The position numbers and the translations under genes are program-made. Under the pieces are notes generated by a model. That model was given only the letters and a program-made list of their open reading frames with translations, did no database searches and had not been told where the DNA came from. From Manduca sexta (Eukaryota; Arthropoda; Insecta; Lepidoptera; Sphingidae), in contig NC_051128.1 in the NCBI RefSeq assembly GCF_014839805.1, positions 13,530,466 to 13,594,465 of the forward strand: a DNA stretch of 64,000 nucleotides, read 5' to 3'. Shown here piece by piece: positions 25,191 to 40,100 of the stretch. The first letter of the stretch is position 1, and each line of letters begins with the position of its first letter.

Positions 25191-28100
25191 ATGTTCAGCG
25201 GTATCGCAGGTAAGAATTTTTCGAAATTTAAATGTAACAGTCACCAATAAAAAATCCTGATTTGAAAAATTGTAAGTATAATTTAAACTTGCTTTTATTA
25301 TAGAAAATTAGTTTCGTCTTTTGAATTACGTCGAAACAGTATTCATTTTATCTATAATATAAGTAATTGGCACAAAAAAATTGCATTCAGTTGTAAGTAG
25401 CTTTAAAGCTTTTAGTGTTCGCATTACCATTATTGCATGTACAGTCGTAAAGAAAAGTATGTAATATGAATTATCTATATTATCAAATTAAATTTGCTCC
25501 CGAAGCGTCTACATTTTTACATAGGCATATACTTTGCTAGGAAATGTATTAAAAAATACAAGTTATGGGGAAAAAACAAACGTTCTAAACATGAAAATGC
25601 ATTTATACTGCGTAAGGAAAATCAACGTTTTTTCTAGATGACTTCAATAAAATTAATAACACGAAGTTCGGAAAGTAAGCAACGCTATTAAACCAATATA
25701 CTACGACTAGGCTCAACTTGCACGATTAGACTTGAGTTCTTAGTCAAAATATTAGACACTTATCGGCCGGCCGTGGCCGAGTAATTAGAGCAGCATAGAG
25801 TTTTAATGGGTCCACTGGTGATTTTATTAAGAACCAGAAAGAAGAAATTCCAAATTGAAAAAAATTGTAATTTGGGAAATAAATTTACAGGATGAATTCT
25901 GTATTGGTACGGTTGTTATTCGGCCTAGTTTTCACGGAATTGATCATTTTTTCCGTAATTATGTTGATATCAATTTTAAGTATTAAACTACCTATTCAGA
26001 TATATATACTTCGGTTTTGGACATAGTCCTTACGCTTTTATGCGACACGGCGTCTCTATACTTCAATGTAGTTCTTGGGCATTATGGACTCTTATATCTT
26101 TGTTCAGGTTTGATTTGAATCAGTACGATATTTGCCGTAACATTAGGAACATACTAGAAACTCGAGATTGAGAAATCCTTATAATAATTAACAACATAAA
26201 TTACACATATAAGTGAAAAAGGCCAGGACTTGAGACACCGGAAGATCATCATATTATAATTAAATTTTAAGCAATGGATATGTCAAACCAAATTCAACTA
26301 GCCGATTATTGCATTTGGGGGACAATGGGTCTTCAAATCTAATAAAATTTATTTCGAATAAAAACATTAGTATTAAATGAAGCCCTTCAGATATGGTGTG
26401 CAACCGACTATGAAACGAAAGAACGCAGGATCGATTACTGGAACGGGTCAAGTGTTATGTAACACGTAATTAACCCTCGTAATTTCTGATACCGATGACA
26501 AAAGGAAACCTGGTGTATGTTGCACTGCATATGAGACCATTAAATGAATTAATTATAACGAAGTTACAGTAACAAAGGAGTCGCTTTCATTGGAGAATGA
26601 TATAGAAATTGAAGATTAGTCATAGAGAGCAATTTATTCTAATAACTTTAGTGATTTACATATTGTGACCATCTTTATTAAGCTCACCAACGATGACAGG
26701 AATAGAATCTTTCTCATTCACTAATTTATTAATGTAATTTGTTACACTTCTAATAAATATATGACATTCATATCTCAACATGACTTCCTGCAATATAATT
26801 CTAACAACCTTTGCCAAATTTTCCAGACACTATGTCTTTGACTCAATTACATTGTTTTTCTAGCTCCTTTTCTTTGTTTTAAATATTTCTAAGATAGTAA
26901 CGGTCTAATCTAACGGAAACAAAAGAATGCCAAAGAAGCACGTACACTTTAAAAATTAAGATAAAGCATCCATTCCAAACAAAGGCAAATGACCCAATTT
27001 AGAACTCGTATACTGTATGACGTGTAAAATAACATTAGAATACAAGCGAATGATTTTTTTCTAGATAGGTACATACAAAATATGTCCTTTGTAAATGCTG
27101 CTTCTATCTTAAAGGACTAATACCGGAATCTCTTTTGACATGGAAGATGACGTCGTATCAAATTTACTTAGCATTTAAGTATCATTTCCAAGTTGACCTA
27201 TGAGTTATGACGAGACCGATTAATCAGAAGTCGAGTTACAAGAACAATTCTTTAGAATCAAAAGTTAAAAACCTCCATTGTAAAGAGCGTCGCTGATCAG
27301 TCTTTCCACGACTTATGCAATCGTCTGGCAGAAAAATCCAATGTTACACATGCGCACCAGTTGTTTTTCGACCTACTTATTTAGATGATCATTTGTTGCT
27401 TTCTTTTTGGTGAGATGTTTCTGGTTACTTCTTTTGCCTTTAGAAAGGTTACTCTGATGTTGTGATTTGCATTAAGCTTACTGTGTTATTTTTTGTATAT
27501 GTCCACTGATTAGTTGCTATTCGTTTAGGCAATGTTAGCTGTATTATAAATAATATGACAGTCGTATTTATCTTAATCGTTCTCTTTTCTGTTTATTTTC
27601 GAAAAAATCTGGCATATTAATTTGACGTAAAAAATAAAAAACAAGCTGTCATTATTTTTTTTATTTTTTATAATGGAAACGTATTCGAAATTCAAAAATA
27701 AAACAAAATATTAAAAGACATGGAAAAATAAGAAATAAGTACATACATTAAAAAATACTCCTCAGTTTCTTTTGGTTTACAGAGTGCGGGCGGTTCACCT
27801 TATGGCAGCGCCTGACCGCGACCGTACACGGCCATTCTTATGATTTCATTCTCTGAGATAAAAATGATTCATTCTTATTCCTATATGTTTATGCCACTTA
27901 GTATATGAGTAATATTTAAATATGTAAATACAATAGCAGTTACTTAGATAAAGGTAAATATTAACAATAGTTTGTACACAATAATTACGTTTAATGAAGT
28001 CTTATCATAAAGGGAAATAATAACATTACAAAGATATTTTAGAGACATCGTAAACTTATTGAATTTCTTATCGTGCCCACAAAACATAAAAATATGTATA

Positions 28101-31100
28101 AAGCAAGCTCAACTCTATAACAACGCTGACGCATTCTTTAGCATATACTTAATATTTTTGAGCCATAACACATAGAAATAGAACGCCAGCAATTAATAAA
28201 GTACACATATGGCATAAAAATGTTCAAATTACGATACTTCGTTATAAGATACATCATACATTACAGAAACTACGCATTATGGTGCAGTCATCCAACAAAA
28301 TGTTGCTTTTAAAATTTATTTAACACCGTCAGTCACGTATTACATTTGGCATTCGAGCCAAGCACATAAATTTAATGGTGGTGCCTACTAAAACATTACT
28401 ACTAATGTACCAGCTAATGTAGCGAATAGTCATTTTCTCAGTTTCTAGATCGCATTTAAAGAACCTTAGAAAGAAGGATGCATTAAACTTTATAAGCAAC
28501 TTTATACCCTAATATACCCAAAAATTGGCATTTAAGTACTCATTTATATATTATAGGATAAATCAGTACTTATATAGCCTTTAGGTAAATTTAATACATA
28601 AAAATAGCAAAATTAATGCAATTTGACAATTCCAAACGATGTTTTGTGCCATTTGTTAAATTAATTTGTGCCATGAGCTAGTTCACAAATCACATTCTAG
28701 TAACGACGCAGTAAGCAATATTATATTCGCATTCGCAATTTTCTAAAACGCATTTCATGAGGCAGCAATGCGGTGCCGCTGCGGTCGATAGTTCCCCTGC
28801 ATTCAAGTATTACGTAAAGAAATGCAGGACTGACCTATAAATATGTGTGTCAAAGTTCGCATATGTCGCGATGTGGCTCATTTTATATTCTTATCTTTGT
28901 TCTAATTTTGGAATCCTTCCAAAAGTCTGAAGCTTTCGGAGGAGTCATTGTGTTGGGAAGTATTAGTGTATATCCGACTTTTTCAATCCTTTCATATTTA
29001 ATTTAAAATTCGATTATTATTTTGTTGGTTTTTTTAAGTTTATTAATGCTTTAACTTTAATGTTTATTTAAAACTACTTTGATTTTTTTATTTCCAAATT
29101 TGCATTAAAAAATTACCTACTGAAGAGCTGAGCTTTAAAATATATCGCACCTACGTAGTTCTTCTAACGTTATTAAAAAGAAAGTTGGTGAAATCTTCGT
29201 ATGGGTTTTGAACTGAATAACAAATAGCAAATTCCAGTCTAGGTATTGTAGTTTCTACTACATCCTAATATCGCATTAATTAATTCTTCTACGTGTAAAA
29301 ATAAAAGACTTAACTCCATATCTTATTAAGAAGTAAATTATAATTAATTCATTAATGTCATAAAATAATAATAATAATAATATTGCGTTGAATGCCTGCC
29401 GTAATTTTAAATATTAGATATTATAACCTCATTTTGTTATTTAAATCAAGGCATTAAAGATTATTTAGTGTTTAACACATAACAAACACACACACCTAAA
29501 TAAAATAAAAATAAAATAAGTAAGTACCTGTTTTTTTTACATTATATTGTTCGTTGTGTAGACCTCCCTATATTACTTCACATCTGCATCACCCAAAGGT
29601 AGTGGAGAATACTTTCGGCATTAAGTCCGCCTTTGTACATTGATGTAAAAAAGTGATTAAATAAATAAATAAATTATAAGGTAAATTAATATGGTTACTT
29701 CTAATTAATCATAAAATTAATAGTTTTGATACTTCTAAATCTTTAGGTTCTTACTTCAATTATTACACCATATGATTCAACGATAATTTCTCCTCAACTC
29801 TGCAATTCTTGCTGCTAACTGCAGTAGTAAAATGTTCGTACGTTTGAACAGTGACAATAGCTTATGCCAACATGTATTTTCTAGCGTTAGTAAATATCGC
29901 CAGTATATTATAGGCCTTTACGCCTATAGTATAGAATACGTTTGAACACCCATGAACGCCGAGTGCGCATGTACCGAAGCTAAGGTCACGGGCAATAGGA
30001 CGAAGCGCGAGTAGTTATTTAATAATTTATGAATCATTCGCTCAGAGCGGCTGCGGCCTGCGAGCACGCAGAATTGTGTTCTATTTGCGCCACACACCGT
30101 CCGATTTAGATTCTAGTTTATCACCAAAATGTTACACACTTTGTTTTAATTGGTAGAATTTTAGATTAGCGAATTTGAAACAATGCGTTCTTTTTTTAAA
30201 TAAATATTCAAGTTTGAAATTAATTTCAAAAACAAAACTGCCTGTATTAATTTTACCAGGAAGTATATTTCTATACTTAATATTTTTTTAGTACATTGTA
30301 AAAAACTAAAACAGGTCAGGTATACACAAGCTTGTTTTTTTATATAATTACACCTAACGTAGTAGGTGATCTCATCTGATCGATATTCACTGACTGCGCA
30401 CATAACAAAAGACAAACCGGAGAATACACTACAAAATGCAGGCTTACACTGAACATTTGAATTTAACGTTTCTAAGAGCCGAGACGTCTGCCTGTGCCTG
30501 CGCCGAGGTCGTGACGGTCATCCAACGATAAGGAACCTGTTTACCAGACCCCACGCTTGCAAATAGCCAGACTACCAAGCGGTTCTGGTTTGGTTGCGAA
30601 TAAAGAAAACGTTAATACTATAGGAATTCGGTTAGGATAATGTTTGATAGTTACCGGTCTTCTTTCCTTTACACTATAAGCCTTATAGGTAGATAACAAA
30701 CACCCAAAATTCGGCGATATCTTCTATTTACTACTAATTTCTATTAAATCGTAAAATTATGTTCTGTCATCAGACGCACAAAAACGTAGTGATTATATTC
30801 TCTTTGAGACGCACAGGTTACAGTCGTAAAACTCTCAACTGCATTTTGATTCAATTTTATCTAGAACGTCTAGGTGTTGTGCCAACTTTATCCAACTAGT
30901 GGTTTCTGACAGCTGAGAATTCTTGCTCATTCCAAAGAATAGCCGATATCTACATACACACGCCCTTATCTTATAGGGGTAGGCAGAGACAGTGAACACC
31001 AAACGCTACAATCCTGACATATCCCTTTCGCCTCTTCCACATTAAACTTCATAGATTTCCGCGCGTCAAGAGTACCCCTGACCTGCCCTTTTGGAGATTA

Positions 31101-34100
31101 TTAATTTTACCTATGTAAGCTCTGATAGCTACTATATTATTTTCTAAGTAGTTCGTAGTAGTAGTTTTTGAAGTAGGTCCAAAGATAACTTTTTTATATG
31201 TTACCTCTTTCCTTCCTGACGTAATGCTAAGTCTGTGTTAGTTAAGCCACAAAATGAAAACATACTCACTATGACATCATCAAGGTCGGCTGGTGTCGCT
31301 CCGTGCCACCATTAATAACGCTTAGTTTGTTTCTCTTTCCTTCCCTATACCTACGAGAGGGACAAAATACCTCATGTTAATGCATTCTGCTGTGCTAATT
31401 GAAGTACTTTTGGTACTTTGGTTGAGGTTTTAAAAGAAGTTAAGACTAAGTTACTTAGTAAACGAATTTATCCTTTTCAGATTTTGAAAACTAATTTGTT
31501 GAAATTTTATAGGAAAAATATATTACGTCAGCTGTTAATGTCAGGTCAATATTAAAGTTTCACGCAAAAGAAGCTGCGCCGGAGCAAATGCATTTGAAAT
31601 AACATTCAAATTTGTTCTAGAAGCGGCCGTAAATTTTCCCAAGTTCGTTTAATATTTTCTTAGTTACGACAATCTCATGTGATCACATTTTAAACCGGTT
31701 TGGGACCAATTTTAATACGCTTAATCTTGTCAATGACTTCTGGTTCATCAGATTTCGATGAAAACAAAATATTGTTTCCTATATTCACAGTTTTATTTTA
31801 CTTTTATGTCAGCAAATATTGTTACTATTATTAGATCATCTATGAAGATGTTCTGTCCTTTATGAGTGTAGAAGGATATTAGTAACTCCTAGCATCTATC
31901 ACTTCATACAAACTTTTAGACATTCAGTTTGTAGATGGCGTGCCACGTGAATTTATCTAAAGCACACTAAAAAACTTGTAATACAGTACGATCACGTGTC
32001 CCTTTTCAGGGTCAACATTGTATTGTATTCAGTTACATTGCCAGCGCAATAGGAGCACGTGAATGCGTACATAGGGCTCGTAAAAATGCTATAAAATTCT
32101 TTTAAGAGTGATTATGTTAAAGTGGCATCTCCTTGTGAATGTTAAAACTTCAAACCTTTCAATCTAGCTTAATAATGTAATTATTAATGCGAAATTCAAT
32201 TAATCTGTTCAGTAATGTTCCCGAAAGCAGTACACAGGGTACATGAATAGCCAATACTATATTTAGAGCTGACCTTAGCACGTTATCAGCTAGTACAGCG
32301 AGACCTTTCCCTGGCCTTCAACTTTGTTTACCTTCTGCCACGAGAGCTGCACATGATTGATCATCTTGAACTACATAGTACGTCTGACTTAATAATTATC
32401 ACTAATTTTGTTTAGCGGCATTATATGCCGGCTTAAAGTTAATAGCATCTGGTTCGTACATTTACCATGAAATAAGGTTGCTATCGGTGCAAAATATAAT
32501 AATTCATGTCTTTCTATACTGTTTCACAATTATTTTCGCCTTTGATCTTGGTTACAACTCTTTGTATCCAGTAATCGACTCTTCATCACGCAGTTGCTTT
32601 GTGCTAAACAAATGTCATTAAAGTAAAATTTTAAAGCCATGATTCAGCGTTGATTATAAATAGAATAGTAATCTGTAATCTGGTATGTGGAAACAAAAGC
32701 TCATTGTGTCATAATTGGGGCAATTAACTGATCGCAAGGTCCAACGTACGAAGCATCGCATTGTGTTAACTGCACACTCACTACTCTAGCTGATTTTCGT
32801 ATCGCTAGTTGTACTATGATTTAATTCAACACTTCATAACTTCCATAGCCAAAAGCAGTTAATAAACATTTGTCATGGATGATCATGCCTGGAATCTCCT
32901 TTAGCCGGCTTATTGTCATTGAGGATATAGTATTCCAGCTCTATAAAATAAATACTCTTTGTTTGTGTCCTGTTTTCAGCATGAGAGGAGAAAGTCTATT
33001 GCATTCTTCTTCTGTTTCTTCATCTTTCATATCTCAATGATTTTACTGCTTTTTATTGCATTCGCAGTCCTCCTCTAGATACGCATTTGTATTACATTGT
33101 TTAAGAAGGCCTCAGTGCCTATGGAATGTCATAACTTAGTCATAAATTAAGTAATTATGAATTCGCAAGGACAATCTATTGTTGTTCTAAGAAGGAATCA
33201 AAACGTGATTACAGCTATTGAGTCGACCAATTGGCATCGCGCAGCCGTTTCTTTAATACAACTTCAGCAATTGTCAGTATCAAGAGTGTAATATTTTCAC
33301 TGCTATAAATTGACAGCGCTTAGAGTAAGACAGAATGACAGTAAGCTGAAAAATAGTAAAATCTGGCTTTCATTACGATATTACTCTTAACAATTCGATT
33401 CAGTGTCTAAAGACCTTAAGCCTCTGTATTTCATACGTCATATGAAATATACTAAGACTACAAAAAAACGTGGATTTCTTTAACACGTGTATATACGTTT
33501 TGTATAAATTTATCTTGTAATCAAACGTGTAATCCTTATGTAATATGTATATCGGACATTGCCGTAATTTTGCCGTATCTTATCTAGAACATATTGACAA
33601 TAACTTCCGATAAGGGATCTGGTTGGACCACTTATAGTATTCTTACTTATCTAAAAAAAAATTGTAATCCCTGCTCTTATAAATTTTGCATTATAGAAAT
33701 ACTTGCTATGGACCTCATAGATTGAAAGAAGTGCAAAATAAAACTTAAAAATGTATGTCAAGTCATTTATTTTCATTTATTATTGTGATTTATTTATTTA
33801 TAATTATGTTTAGTAATGTTCCGTAATTGACTTCTATTTACATTGTGTTTTTTAAAGATTTATAGATATTATTATCTTCCAAATTGAGATCAAAAACATT
33901 CCAAAATTATAAAATATAAATGGCAATCATTTGCAAGTCAATTGTGGTCGTATTTGTGAAATCACAACTTCAATATCATACAGCGAAGTCAATGCCCTGT
34001 TCATTCGTTTCCTACTTTGTACAAATATTTGTTCATCCCACGAACATTTGCCCGAGTCTGGAAACGCGTGTGTCATTTTCGTTTTTGTACTGAGAGGGTC

Positions 34101-37100
34101 AATACCCCGTGAAAAATTACATATTGTACCATTTTAGGTATTGTAAATTAATAATATATTTAAGTAGATGATTTCTTATGTTTACGTGAATGTTAGACAT
34201 TTAAAATAAAACTTTTTTCGGATTTTCTCCCGACGTTTCGAAGTCTTTGCGACCTTCGTGGTCACGGAGCGGACTAAGGTGTTGGTCATCCGAAAAATCA
34301 AAGTTACAATATCGACCTACATTTTACAATTATACAATATTGTTTTTTAAAAATTTACTATTGACGGTCCGATCTACGCAGAATGAGCTCACAGTGTCTT
34401 GAAGTCTGGCAGCCGATCTTTTGGGTTACGATTTAATTAAATGTAGAACAGGATCCCAGGCTAATGCAGGCTTCCAACCATCTTCTCTATTGAATTACGA
34501 ATGTTTTTTAATTTCAATAGTCTCGCGTTCAAGCAAAGAAATAAACTCCTCAGCTTTATATACTCCTACTATAGATAGGTACTACAATATAATTTGAAAA
34601 CAATTAATTTTGAATTTCGAACAGACGCGACAAAGATAAAATCCACAGAAACGGAAATACCTTTGTTCCATAAACAAATCATATCTGTGGTGTATACGTG
34701 AATCACAGCCTGCACATGTGTGCAGATGTAAATAATACCGTGATCGTTTAGCCTTGCGGTTGGAGTATCCGAGCTCTCCACGATGCGTTGGAAGTTGGAA
34801 CTACGCAATAGCTAATGAGTTCGTAATGATCAAGATATCAACTAGTGCGTTGACCAGTTTCAAAGCTATGTACAGCATTCGAGACGTTTCTATTTGATAA
34901 TAACTATGTTTAGAAAATTTTAGAGTTAGATTTAGCATAGGCAAAAAAGATACTATCCACAATCAAATATTAACAATTGGATCCCTTTTATTAAACTGCG
35001 TACACTGGTATCATTTTGATATATGTATCGCGATTACATTGCACATTTATATTTGGAATATTCCAGGTAGACATAAGGCAACTGTATAAACATTTCAGTA
35101 CTTTTCCAATGTAAACAATCTTACTTTCGCTATTTATTCTCGAGTTTGGAAAGATCTATAATCTATTATACCAGATTTTATGTGACATGTTCCCACTGCG
35201 AAAACCTCTACAATTGCTGTCCAAAAAGGAACTGGCATTCAGCCAGATTTGCGTCAGAGTTCACTGCGAGGAAGACAATAACCTTTATTCCTTTCATTTA
35301 CCTAAATTATGTCACGCGCGAATTTTACTCCTTGATCGTTCTAAACATCTACAATTTTTATCATAAGTTTCTGCTTGTCTAATAAACAATGTGCTACGAG
35401 ACCAGAATTACCCCGAACGCCTGAATTTTTTCCAGCTTATGATAAAATGTCAACGTAAAATTTTTCACCAAAAACTATCAAGTTCATTATAAAATAAATC
35501 AGGCCATCAATCTTTCCTTTCTTTACATTGGGTGCAGTGTAATCACTTCCTATAAAAACATATTAGTAAGTATATATTTCGGTGTTAATGATGACATCAC
35601 AGCGGGTAGTCGGTAGAATGGTGATGTCATGCAATCTCGGTACGCCGGATATTTGTCTCAATTGGCCACGCTTGAGCCGAGGAATCTCGTTAATTCCCGC
35701 ATTAATGTTGCGCAATAAGGATAATGTCCGAAACATTCTTTGTTTATAGTGGACTGACTTTGGCCAGGGTTTCCGCTCCGAGGACTTTGATTTTTTTTAT
35801 TCGGGCACGGCAAAGTAACCTCACTGCATTCCAACAGAATGTCGACTGACGAGAGATGATTACCCCTCGACAGTCGACACAATTATGCCGGCCTGATGCA
35901 CCCAGATATACACAGACTGATCTCGGAACGCAACACACTTACGTGGGCCACTATGGCGGGTTTTAACACCTTGTGTACGGTGGTCTACCACCAGCAAAAT
36001 GTCTTTTAGTTTTAGAATTTATAACGATCTAATTCGATCACCAAAATGTAAAGGCACTTGTAGGGGAATTCTTACCTACCTGTAACTTATGATACTCAAA
36101 CCCTAGATATAGATGATGTTTTAAAGATATTAGTGGTAGAGTTATTTTCACCGAAAAATGTACAAGTATTTTTACTGAAACGTAAACTGTTATTAAATAT
36201 GATCGTTCAGGTGGTAAATCAAACAAATCTGATGCATTATAATTAGAAAATATTTATGGAAATGGTTTTAGCCTAAATATTTATTTTTGACTGAAATAAC
36301 TTGCTTGTTCGATAATGAACCATTACAATGGAGAGTGAGAACCCAAACTAAACTGCATTCGTCAACTTAAATCATAAAGCCATGTAAGAAACTAAAAAGA
36401 ACAGATCAAAGGAAGCGTAAGACGTAGCGATAGTACTTAATATCCAGACCGACTTCATCGTATGAAAGACTCACCAAGTATAAATAAAGATATATACCGA
36501 AGCAATACTAAATTTTGTTATAAAGACTCCATTTCTTTAAGATTATAGGAAATATAAAAGCATACATAAGTGATGTTTAAAATTACACGGTGCCATGAAA
36601 TATTATGGCATATCATTGAGCATGGGTGATGTTATTTAAAACTTTAAGATACCGTATAAAATACTAAATGCCATTCGTTATATTTTACGCAAATAGGTGG
36701 AGTCGCCTGTTCCTGGCCGCAGTGGTGCCGCAGCGCTCGTAAAACAGTCTGGCACGATCGATACCTGGATCTAGGACAGGCACGTGCTAGGTTTTAGATG
36801 GGATTGAGAAACTTCTAGAATATTGATGTAGACTGCAGGATTTATATGAAGAGTTTGGCTTTGAATAATGGAAATAACATCTATTTTTAAAGAAGTAGAA
36901 ATAAGTCGGGAAATCGTTAATGACGTCACGCTAAATGTACCTATTACATACTATATAAGTTAATGATCTTTTAATGGTTATATTTTACATTCCATTATAT
37001 ATTATGTATGCTTAGGTATTCTTTGTTATTAATCTAACTTTATTAAGAAACATAGCTATAATTCCAAAATTGTCTACAAAGATATACTCAAAACAAGGCA

Positions 37101-40100
37101 ACGTAGTAGGTATCCCTACACATTGATTTTGAAATAAATATTATTTATAATTAGGCATATTCAAAAACAATATGTTAGTTTTCCTTATCATATTGAAATT
37201 ACCTAGCAAAGCGACATGGTATCGATTTATGAATTAACAAAGTATATTTTTCGGGTTTCATTCTTTTTTCATCACCATTATTTCTGACTGCCCTAGAATC
37301 ATGACATGAAAAGTGGCAGTTACACTAACTACATCACGTAAGTCTAGACTTCAGGCCCACGAGGCTGAGACCTAGCTGTCGACTGTTATTTATTGAATTA
37401 TTTTCCGAATCGAGTTACCGTCGCGTGCGATGAATTAGTTATATGCGAGCTAACATGTGGTAGTATTGATTAGTTATTGCGTTTCTTTTCTATATAACCT
37501 TGTTGTCGACCTTGGCTTTGAAGTATACGCAATTATTTTTTTCCTTGAATATAAATTATAATATAGAGTATTCCGGAATTTTTATGAAAGACATACCAGT
37601 AAAATATATACTCATTGGAAGAGAAAAGAACATAACAATTCCATGGACATTTCTCATCGATTTATTGAAGATGTTACAATTTCTGCAAACTTTTTAAAAC
37701 TTGTATCATTGTTTTCCGCAAAAATCTATGATAAAACCATCGATATTTAAATTCTAAGTAATGTCACTATTGAGCAATGAACTTGAAAAGATTCTGTCCT
37801 TCATCAGTTTCAAAATAAAGCTATGTCAAAACATTTCGAAGTGTACAATGTACATCATGTCATTAATGGTGAAATTGGCTAATCAATAACCCATGCGGTT
37901 TTATTGCCATAAGGCGTCCATTACGAAATTGGTCTACGCTTTTATGTACACACTTTATAAGAATGAAATGGAATAATCGTCTATAAGTTTATAATCTAGA
38001 TTGAGATATATATGTTGGAAATAGATATATGTTGGAAAATCTAGATTGAGTTGATAAGGCGGATTTTATTGTTGATTTCTTAGCTGTAATATTTTAGTTT
38101 AATAGGGTTTTTGTACTGTATATTTTGTACTGATGACGGTTACTAAAACTGTTTCATGATGAAGGTACATTTGTCGTAAGATTCGTATCTTATTGTTATA
38201 TTTTCAACTAAATGCGGTAATGTCGGAAAAATATGTGGTATTTAGTTTCACATTATTCTCCTTTTACTACACTTTAAGTACTTACGCCTAGTATAAAAGT
38301 AGTTTAATACTAGCCAAGGATATAAATATAAAACACTGGGTGAAAATGGAAATGGAGAAGTCTTGTGCGATTTTTTGAAGTTTATAATTTGACTTATTCT
38401 TTTTTTTTTATTAATAATTTCATGATAAACTTCAATAATAAAACACACTATCTAGAAATATTGCATTATGATATAATTTGACCATCTTTTGCGCATGAGC
38501 AACATTAAAGTTTTTCTTAATGTACTTACCTATACGCGTTTTTTCGGCAATCTTATCAAATTTAATTGCACCTAACCCTAACTGGAGCTGCGTATCTTTT
38601 ATATTTCGTAATCTCAAATTATAATCATACCATAATCTGAGATAGTTAGACTGTCGTCAAGTAGCCAAAGTGCTGAAGCCTGTCATACTTAATTATTATA
38701 GGATTTTTGTCGTTTATATTCTGTTGGGATCTTAGAAACAAGATACAGTATTTTACATGTAGGACAGATATTATGTCAACTTTTATATCAAGTAATTGCG
38801 TCACCCTCAATATACGGACTCTATCAGTCTTACTTATAAAAATTTCGCAAGGCTATGCTTAGTTAAAACACAAATTTACTCGATCAGCTGTAAGTCAAAA
38901 CCCGCCATCTTGCCTTTTAATAAGGTTTAAACTAGGAACCCGTGATGTTTTTGACAGCTATTTAAGCAATTCTTAACCACCTCTTAACACTAAAACAACT
39001 TTATAAGTAAGACTGCATATCTTTACTTATCTTTAGTACTTAGCGAATTTAAATTAATATTCGGATGTAAGCACACGTACGGTTTAGAAAGATACTAATA
39101 TAAGAAATAAAAAAATATTAAACTAATGCGACATGCGCCTGTTATACAGTGTCACGTTAAGATGCAACACAAGTACTTAAATGAAACTATTGAATTAGTT
39201 TAACATATATTGAGTGATTAGTACATACTAACACTAAACACACTTAGGCTAGATTATAGTTATTATATAAAGGTAATACAGGTTCGGGCACAAATTATAA
39301 ATTCACATTCGTCCGTAAGCCGGGCGCCGTGCTTCACCATGCGTATCGTTTACATATAATCTTTGACGACCGTCCGCTACGGTGGCGGAGCACGACTGGC
39401 GCGGCGGCGAGGGAAGTCGGCGTCAGCGTCGACGCGCTGTCCAAAATAATCGATAAGTTATCGACTAAATAAAAAGTTTAAACAATATTTATAACGCTAC
39501 GTTACATTACCCCCTCCCTTAGGAAAGAATTTTTTCTAGGGGAAAAATTCAAAAAAAAAAAAATAAAAAATAAACTCAGTGTGTGTATAAGTACACAATG
39601 AGAAAAGGGAAAGAGGGAAGAATAAAGGGAATACTTAGAACATAACATTAATAAATGTTAAGAACTACCGGAAATCTTCAAATCCTTAATATGCCAGACA
39701 CCTAGGTCATTTCCTACTAAATCTTCCAACACATAGACAAGTGCTGAACGTTTTTCTTTAATGCGACATTTTTTAAATTTAGGAGCCAACTTCTTGCTAA
39801 AGTAATTTTCTTTGTCACTTTGAAAATAACATCTTTTCCAGACAATATCTCCCACATTAAACTCTGCCTTTCTACGACGCAAATTATATTGTTGAGTGTT
39901 TTTTGTATGTGCCTGCCAAAGTGATGCTTGCACTTTGTCAAAAATTTCAGCTAGGTACCCTAAATTTTCAGCATAAGCATCATGTGGTAAAAGCACGAGA
40001 TCATTAGGATCGGAATTTTCTATATAGTGTGTCCCACAAGTCACAAGTTCCCGGCCATAAACTAAAAATGTGGCAGAATATCCGGTGCTTTCATTTACTG

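Larger units (their letters stand above)
25210..39149 (+). other. First intron of the repeat gene, 5' part
   Basis: Nearly 14 kb without a credible gene. Recognisable pieces are a tRNA-like head fragment (about 25763-25810), a jockey-like LINE tail ending in AAATA units (29540-29676), a repeat carrying CCCGACGTTTCGAAGTCTTTG (about 34199-34560), the hairpin repeat at 35775-35985 and a MITE at 38825-39015. A less AT-rich patch at 29940-30120 stands out from its surroundings, but I cannot assign it. Confidence 0.4.

Noticed and set aside
30161..30415. Minus-strand frame of 84 codons in the long intron
   Set aside because: It has AT-driven composition, no splice partner, no recognisable motif and no start context.
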